Source of the DNA: Anthoceros angustus
Lineage: Eukaryota; Streptophyta; Anthocerotopsida; Anthocerotales; Anthocerotaceae
Reading direction: 5' to 3'
Assembly (NCBI GenBank): GCA_010909165.1
Contig: VJWM01000103.1
Location: 744,001-808,000 of the forward strand
DNA length: 64,000 bases
Position 1 is the stretch's first letter. Each line of letters begins with the position of its first letter. The notes under the pieces are model-generated. The model was not told the DNA's origin. It searched no databases and saw only the letters and a program-made list of their open reading frames with translations. Below are positions 57,501 through 64,000 of the stretch, one piece after another. A program made the translations under genes and the position numbers.

Positions 57501-60500
57501 TACGGTAGCTACTACACCTCTGCACATGAGAATGCAAATTGCATTCCCTTCATCACACTTTTAATCCTTGGATCTTCTTTGATGGTGGCCTTGTTTTTCT
57601 GCTTACCCTGGATGGATATCTCAGCTTCGGATTGTACAAGATTCTCTGGACGACTGCCGAGAGAAGGAAACAAGCCGCTATGAACTCCTGGATGCCATTG
57701 ATGTGCTTTTCTTCAACTTGTCAAGGCCAGTAAGAAATACATGTCAAAGCAACATGAGCAAAGAGAGCAACTTTCGACTGTCGGAAGAGGTGTGTTGTTT
57801 GGAGTTCTCGTTTCATTGAAGCTATCAATGTTTGCAGGAGTTGTATCATGCTGGTGTTGGGTTCCCCTTTGGAACTGCATGAGGTTTCCATGTGAAGTAA
57901 GATTCCTGTTCCAACAGCTTGTATGCTTCTAGTATTAACAGCAGTAGGTGCGAACGCAGGTTTCGTCTCGAATAAGGAATTTCATTGCTCAGGTAGCTGA
58001 CACGGGTGTCGTTCTCTGGCAAACACGCTCAAAACTGGCTAAAGTACTGGTTACTTTCATTCTACTCGATGCTCCTACGGCACAGGTCTAGCTTGCTCGT
58101 GCAACTTAGATTTCTGCCTTACAAGATGGAGTTTGAAATGGCAGGCTAGATTGGGAACGAACGGTTATGTAGTCCATTATATCTCCAGCTCTGTCTGGAG
58201 CATTAACCTGTGTGCAACTTCCCTGTTGAGAGACTTTTTTGTGAAATGCAGAGTCTTATGGAGACGCTTCTTTCTCTTCTCAGCGATCCAGAGTACCGAG
58301 TTAGAATGGTACTTTCAAAGATTTTGGTCGTTCTCTTTGAAATCTGGGAAGGACATGAAGGGCTCCTTCAAGATATCAGGTCCTCCCTGGCACTTGTAAA
58401 AGCTTTGGGTTGTTGTGCTTATTAGATGTCAAGATTTAGTTTCAAGATCATCATAACACTTATCGGAGTTCCTGTTTTGCAGTTTTTGCTGTTCTGATGT
58501 ATGGTAACCATTTATTCACGTTGTGCAGTGCAAATCTGGGTCTAGAAGTTCCTTGGGGACAATCAGTAGATATTTCTAAACCAGATCAAAGTATGGTCTG
58601 TAAAGCTGAAACTGCTATTGTTACACTTGGAGAACTCGCTGCAGAAAGCTGTCAAGTGGAGAACGAGGTACCCTCTTACAGTTTCGTTGAAGATTTATGA
58701 CATGTCAGGTTCTTGAACAGATCATGTAGCTGAAGGTGCTGTGGATTGTGACAGGTGGTTTTCAGGATTTGTGCCCATGCTGCTTCCTTTGCATATCACA
58801 GGTCTGTCTGCAAGCTGATTATTAGATAGTGTGACCCTCAAGCCTAAGTTGTCCCCAGCTTAAGTGGATTTTGGAAATGCAGACCTCTTGTCTCTGCTGT
58901 GCTCGACAGAGTGGCAAAGAAGTTACAATATCCAAGTCGTGGAAAGGTACTTTTTGCTTTTAACACAACCACAATACATTCTGTCATGCAAGCAGGACCA
59001 TAACCATAGCTGTTTCTAGATCAGGACTTGCCATGTTCTACCTGCAGTCTAAAACGAATTTCAAATGGGAACATGTTGTGTAAACCTTTTGTTTGTAAAT
59101 GCACATGGACAGTATATTGGCCAGCTGATGGGAGGAATACTGCATCGGTGGGTGGTGGCTGGAATGTCACTTGTATCTCTGGTGGAGGTACTATTTTTCT
59201 TTGGAATTCGACCACTCAGTGCTGATGGACCACCAGAAGATGATTAGCCAGTTTGCCTCTGTTGCAGATACGGGGAATTCTTGTTGAAGATATTGGAGCC
59301 CAAGCGTTCATTGAGCTGTGCTGCCCTTGGCTTTTACCGTCTCTGTTGTTCATGGGATGTGATGATGGAATAGCATGGTTATCAAATGTGACGTATTCAA
59401 ACATTGGAACCCGGTTTTTTTCCTTTTCTGTGACGAGTATTCGCGCCATGACAGTACATGCTGCACAATGTGTAGGTTGCCTCAGAGACACCTGCCACTC
59501 TTTTGAAGCGACACTTTCCTGCCATTTTTTCTGCTTTACTGCTGTTACATTCGAGTGGGGTTGAATCGGATCAAGAAACAGCAACAGCTATTCTTCAGGG
59601 TTCCATGCTTACAACTATGGAAGTTTCTGAAGATGAAAGGGACAAACTCATCAAACAGAAAATGGTAAAAAGTTGCCCCTTAGTTCATTCAAGTTGGTCA
59701 GAGATGCCTTTTAGCATGCCTAGTTTGATAGATGTGCTTGCCACAAGTGAACTGAATGGCTGCGAGTCCAAATTTGTGCCAACTCATTGAAGGGTGTCCT
59801 CTCTGTGGTAAGTGCAGGTTTCCATCGTGAGTTTTATGTTTCTGTTATGCAGTGGAGATGACGATCAGCCTCAGAGACCTTTCTTCTCCAAGGATTCTGT
59901 AGCTTCAAGTGTGCGAACAGTTGTAGATGGCTTTTTAGAGCAGTAAGAGCACGTTTCGGCACTTGTCAGTCCACTTTTAGTTTCATCAGTGTACTCAGAA
60001 AGCGTGCATGGGACTTTGCAGGGCTCAATTTCCTCAAGATGGCAGAATTGTGGATAAGATGCAAGTTTTTCGGCCTAGCCGTGTTTTTCAGGTGCGCTCA
60101 CGTGGCATGAGGTGCTCATTTGAAGGTGCACTCAATTAGTTTGTTTGATATCCCAAGTGTGGGTGGTGTTGTACAGCTGCTTTTGCAACTGCATCACCGA
60201 ATTCAGAGCGCTTGCCACCCATGGCACTGGCGCGGTCCATTGGCTAGTGTAGCAGCCCTTATACATGTTATTGATATTCGTTCTGTCATACCAAGCACAT
60301 TCAGGTCAAGTTGAGGTCCCTGCCCTTATGGATGCTTGTCTGTCTATATTACAATGGAGTCTCGTGCTATCTGTCTATAAGAACTGGAATGCTTGTGTCA
60401 GGATGTGCTCGTGCTTGTGCTTGTGCTCGTGCTTGTGTCAGGATTGTCATTTTGCTTTTCCTCTTGTTGAAGCTGCTTTTATCTGGTGACCAAACTCTTG

Positions 60501-63500
60501 AACATCTTGTCCTCTATGTCCTGTCAGTTGACAGGAGGATTGCTTGGAACCTGTAGGTATCTTGTGCACATCATTTTGCAGTTGATTGGCCGACCTGAAT
60601 TGCAGGAGCAATGCTGTCTTCTTTTGAAGATGTTACTCGACAAGGTAGATGTTTGTCCGGCTGAACAATCTACATGGGTGTTGGGAGATCAGCTACAGGT
60701 TCTCACTTGCCTGCTTTTCCTTTTTCTGCGGTTTCTTTGGCAATTGTTTGATCTGTTAGGAACCTGATCATTGCCCTTTGACGGCAGTTGATTGTGTCAA
60801 AGCTTGTCTCCTGCTGTTCCAATGGTGGTTCTAGGGGTGCTGGGCATTCTATCCACAGTAGAGTAGAGTCAAATGGTGGAGTGAAGGGTGATCACAAATT
60901 CATAGTCTCTTTACTGCATCGTGTCACTACTGATGCGCATGAATCCATGCACTGCCACATCAAGGTAATGCAATTCTTACTGTCATGCCACTTGGGTTTA
61001 ACTTGCCTGGTATGGATCTAACTGTCTATTCCATTACAGGCACTGGATTGCTTACCTAATTTACCTTGTTTTGAGCGTATCAACATTCTTCTGAGGCAGT
61101 TACATACGGAAAGAAGTCTTGCTACTGAGTTGGTGGAAGTATGGATCCCTTTAAAGTTCTTTCTTCCTGTTTCTGCAGAAAGCAGGACAATGTCTAACCT
61201 TGCTTTGATTCCTTGTTCAGCTCGTGAAGAGAGCACCAAATCTGAGTCCTCAGCTTAGACTGAGCAGGTGAGTACGTCTGGACCACGTGCAAATCCAGGA
61301 TGCACGTTTCACCGTGTGGCCTGGATACATCCATACAGCCTACCCCCCTTTGTTGGAGCACAAACCTCTGATGCTTATTTGCACTTTTCTCTGCAGCTTG
61401 TTAAGCCTTTATCAACAACTGCCCATGAGAAAAGAAGAGCTGTATGAAAGGCAACCGGGAGGTCTAGAGCAGGCAGAGCAATGGAGATGCAGGCCAGATG
61501 TCATTGCTGCTGTGTGGGACCTTTTGCTGCTTTGTGACGACCACGACGATACTGAGATGCGGGCATTAGCTGCAGAGTTTCTGGCAGCGGTAAAGATCTG
61601 TAGCTCCTGTGTGGGAACTTGTGAATCGATTGATTGAATGGTTGTTGATTGAATTACTTGCTTTATTTCGTGCTTACAAGACGAGGTGATTAATTTCCTG
61701 GTTTGCAGACTGGAATAGCTAGCACACGAACTGCTGTTTCCCAGTCAACTGTGCGTCTTGAACGTACCAGAGACGTCAGCATCGACCCAGACTTGGGGGT
61801 CCACGAAGATGTTGTCAGAAGAGTTCTGCTTCAGCTTCATGGTTGCATGACTGACAGTGATGTGAGCATCATCGAGCTTGCTTCCACAACGTTGACGGTA
61901 TGTTTGAGTTCCTTGTCATGTCCAGATTTTGAAGGGGAGGACTTCTTGCAGATTCTCTAAGCAGATATGTTAATACTGATGAGAGTTTGGTAACAGGGGT
62001 TACTGTCTACAGAGAAAGGTCATCGAGTTTTGCAGGCACTGGATCCTCATGACAAGTCCTACTTGCAGGTTCTAACTACCTCTTCACAACTTCGTTTAAC
62101 AAGTATTTTTTGTCTTGCTGGCAATGAATATTCTAGTATCTTCTCAGGTGTGGTCCAAAGGAGTTAATTCGGCAGTCGTTGAAAACATTCTTGACCAGGC
62201 AGGATTGAATCCAGCAAGTGAGTGTGCTGTTACTATGCTTATTGTATTTTGACCTGGTATTGTCACATCCATGACTGTGTGCCTGGGACACTGGGATTGA
62301 CAGTGGATTTGGAAGACTCTAACTTTTGGGACACAACTGGGAGGCCATACGGAAGTTGGGTCTGCATGCTGGTACACGGTCTTATTAACCATACGGACGA
62401 AACTATAGTAAGGTACTTCAACGGCTGCATACCGTAGATTCCCAGGCGTTCTCAGGGCTCACTTTATTTGGGGAGTAGGGTCATGTTGGGTAATCAATCA
62501 TGGACAAGTTGGTAACCATCCAATATCTGGAAACCCGTCGAAAAACAAATAAGCACATCTTGCTATGTGTTCAGGTTATGTCAATCGATGGTACTTCGGA
62601 AAACAGCTCTTGCAGAGCTCTTGTTCCCTCATGTTCTGGGCCTGTTGGCTGGGAAACTTGACTCGGAGCTCAAACTGTGCAACTTAATATCTGCACAGGT
62701 GAACGCGAGATGCCCTTGTTTTTGCTTACCTTGCAAACATTTCCAAGTTGCCTGAGACTCACTCCGACATGTTCTAGGTGGTTAAACATGTCTTCTGTGA
62801 TACCAACAACAGTACGAGGTCAATACAACTTTTCCTCGAAGGAATGAATTCCCTTCGAGTCACCTATGTTTCTATCAGGATGAAACATACTCCAATTGCT
62901 TCAAAGAAAGGTGAAGCTTCGAAGGTATTCTCGGCAGGACTTTCTCTTTCTTCTTTTCAAGGAGACGAGCCAGAGAAATTATTAATCGAGTTTTTATGCT
63001 GAAGGTGGGAGACAGAGTTGCCTCAAGCGCAGGAAAATCATCTGCGTCTAAAAGAGGTGCCAGTTTTGGAAGTAGCACAACCGATTTCTCGAATGTGGAC
63101 TTCCAATCAGTCTGGACTTGGCCAAAGGTTTCTTCTCTGCCTAAATTGGTGAAAGGTCCAAAGGTCATTTGTTACACGGATCACACTTAACATGAGTCTC
63201 AGCCAGCACAGAGATTTGTGTGAATGACTTGTGGAATGTCCTATTGTGTTGTCTTTTCAGGTCTATTGGTTGCAAATTGACTACTTGAAAACAGCAAAAG
63301 CTGCACAGGTAAGTCCACAAAAGCATCGACTTGCCCCATCTTGCACCACAAACTGCCTCAATCGCTTTTCTTATGCCGTCTGCTTGCATCAAATTCTGAG
63401 GCAAGTTAAAATACGTAGCTGATCCTTCTGCCTGAGGTCAGAAATGTGCTGCATTTTCCACATCGGCCTTATATGTTGAGCACTGGTGTGAGGAGACGTT

Positions 63501-64000
63501 TGGAAGGCTCACATTAGGAGAGCCAGACTTCTCAAGTGATGAAAGTGTACGATTTCTTGTCTCTGATGCTGTGGGGAATGATGCCTTGTGTTGCTGATGA
63601 TCTGAATGGCCCCTGTAATTTAACAATGGACTTCACACTTAGTAGACCTTGGCGTTTTTCTGCAGCTGCCACTTCACGTGGAGCTTCTGTTGACTGTCTG
63701 CACTAAGACAAGTGAACCAGACAGCATGTATGGTGTTGTGCGCTCACATAAGGTAGAATTTGGAGAATCTCTGAAGTCAAGATGTTTAGCATAGTTAGCT
63801 GGATATTGAACTGGAAACTGGATTCCTTCGTATTTGATTTAACTGTAGTTCTATGTTGACCCTTATTTGGCTGTTGTTGACTTCCAGCTGTTATCCCAGC
63901 TCTTAATGTACGAGAATGAAGGTGACTGGAGTAAAGCTTTGGAAGGTTATGATCTGTTGCTCCGGAGCAGCAGAGCTGTCTCTGTAACCACATATTGCTC
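51588..64000 (+). CDS. ATM: ATM checkpoint kinase, N-terminal part (gene continues past the window)
   Basis: PI3K-like protein kinase that signals DNA double-strand breaks. ATG at 51588 opens exon 1 (51588-51671), ending in [13 protein letters not shown], the TAN motif of ATM/Tel1. The next exon continues [13 protein letters not shown]. Further exons match plant [23 protein letters not shown] (about 52705), [12 protein letters not shown]-like [14 protein letters not shown] (about 53060), [11 protein letters not shown]; then helical-repeat exons including a long one at about 56680-57330; [20 protein letters not shown] near 62155; [15 protein letters not shown] near 62575; [15 protein letters not shown] near 63265; then [20 protein letters not shown] (about 63470-63530) and [14 protein letters not shown], with [15 protein letters not shown] at the right edge. 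This reaches the start of the FAT region; the kinase domain lies outside. About 40 short exons are involved, and individual limits were not all set. A helicase fragment occupies one intron. Confidence 0.88.
53329..53408. repeat. Near-perfect hairpin in an ATM intron
   Basis: Two arms of about 36 bases (53329-53365 and 53373-53408) are reverse complements with about two differences, separated by the 7-base loop CATTTCA. The inner stem is GCTCGTCGGATGCCA with its exact complement. It starts about 12 bases after the splice donor GGTAAG at 53317-53322. It may be a foldback MITE, a miRNA-type precursor or a structure affecting splicing. Confidence 0.9.
54600..55313 (-). pseudogene. Helicase fragment (motif I and Ia exons) inside an ATM intron
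   Basis: Matches helicase 40364-41078 almost base for base, introns included: [33 protein letters not shown] and [10 protein letters not shown] are all present. It begins and ends within helicase exons. Flanking sequence is ATM: an exon ending LLGSAPVV with a donor near 54501 on the left, and a likely acceptor GCATGCAG at about 55317 on the right. The piece is antisense to ATM and cannot code for a helicase alone. Confidence 0.9.
60398..60442. repeat. GTGCTT/GTGCTC hexamer run
   Basis: About seven imperfect hexamers (GTGCTCGTGCTTGTGCTTGT) lie in a probable ATM intron. The run is short and impure. Confidence 0.75.

Overview
The window is nuclear DNA from a land plant. It has spliced genes with mostly short introns (tens of bases to about 200 bp), a dirigent gene, germin-like genes, a plant cytosolic NAD-GPDH, a plant-type SOUL protein and a Ty1/copia retrotransposon. 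The compact introns and a methylguanine-DNA methyltransferase gene (reported missing from Arabidopsis) lean towards a seedless plant such as a moss, liverwort or lycophyte. The species cannot be fixed from the sequence alone.

Layout. 1-2900: no recognisable gene. 2901-8273: a compact minus-strand cluster of an Ogt/MGMT-type DNA repair protein, a DUF1365 protein and an HGSNAT-like multipass membrane protein. 8400-10520: unassigned. 10523-19984: a copia retrotransposon that, with part of its left flank, is tandemly duplicated; it inserted into an older LTR-like repeat whose empty copy lies at about 34090-34285. 21506-26268: a convergent pair of germin-like protein genes around a dirigent gene. 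26963-30057: a second HGSNAT-like gene. 30530-31932: a spliceosomal-type cyclophilin with a 24-nt microexon, divergent from a SOUL heme-binding protein gene (32427-34073). 34600-36960: copia debris. 37640-43579: a DExH RNA helicase with zinc-finger, UBA and RWD parts, divergent from cytosolic glycerol-3-phosphate dehydrogenase. 51588-64000: the first part of the ATM checkpoint kinase gene, running off the right edge.

The most striking feature is the amount of local rearrangement. Two tandem duplications of 4-5 kb (copia; helicase/GPDH) each have a 9-bp microhomology at the junction. A 636-bp helicase piece sits inside the first GPDH copy, a 0.7-kb helicase piece sits inside an ATM intron, and a diverged helicase scrap lies at 30.3-30.4 kb. 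A divergent promoter block between the cyclophilin and SOUL genes is repeated at the start of the second HGSNAT-like gene. The duplicated copies carry many scattered 1-4 base indels, in both copies and at different places, while the single-copy genes I read through are clean. Part of this pattern may therefore be poor polishing or false duplication in the assembly.

Functional themes: DNA repair and checkpoint (MGMT-like, ATM), RNA processing (DExH helicase, cyclophilin H type), cell wall and apoplast (germin-like proteins, dirigent), and glycerol-3-phosphate metabolism. I see no operon-like functional system, but the three tightly packed minus-strand genes at the left and the two divergent promoters are worth attention. 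Exon limits were read by eye from splice signals and family similarity; those given to the base were checked for phase, and the others are approximate.
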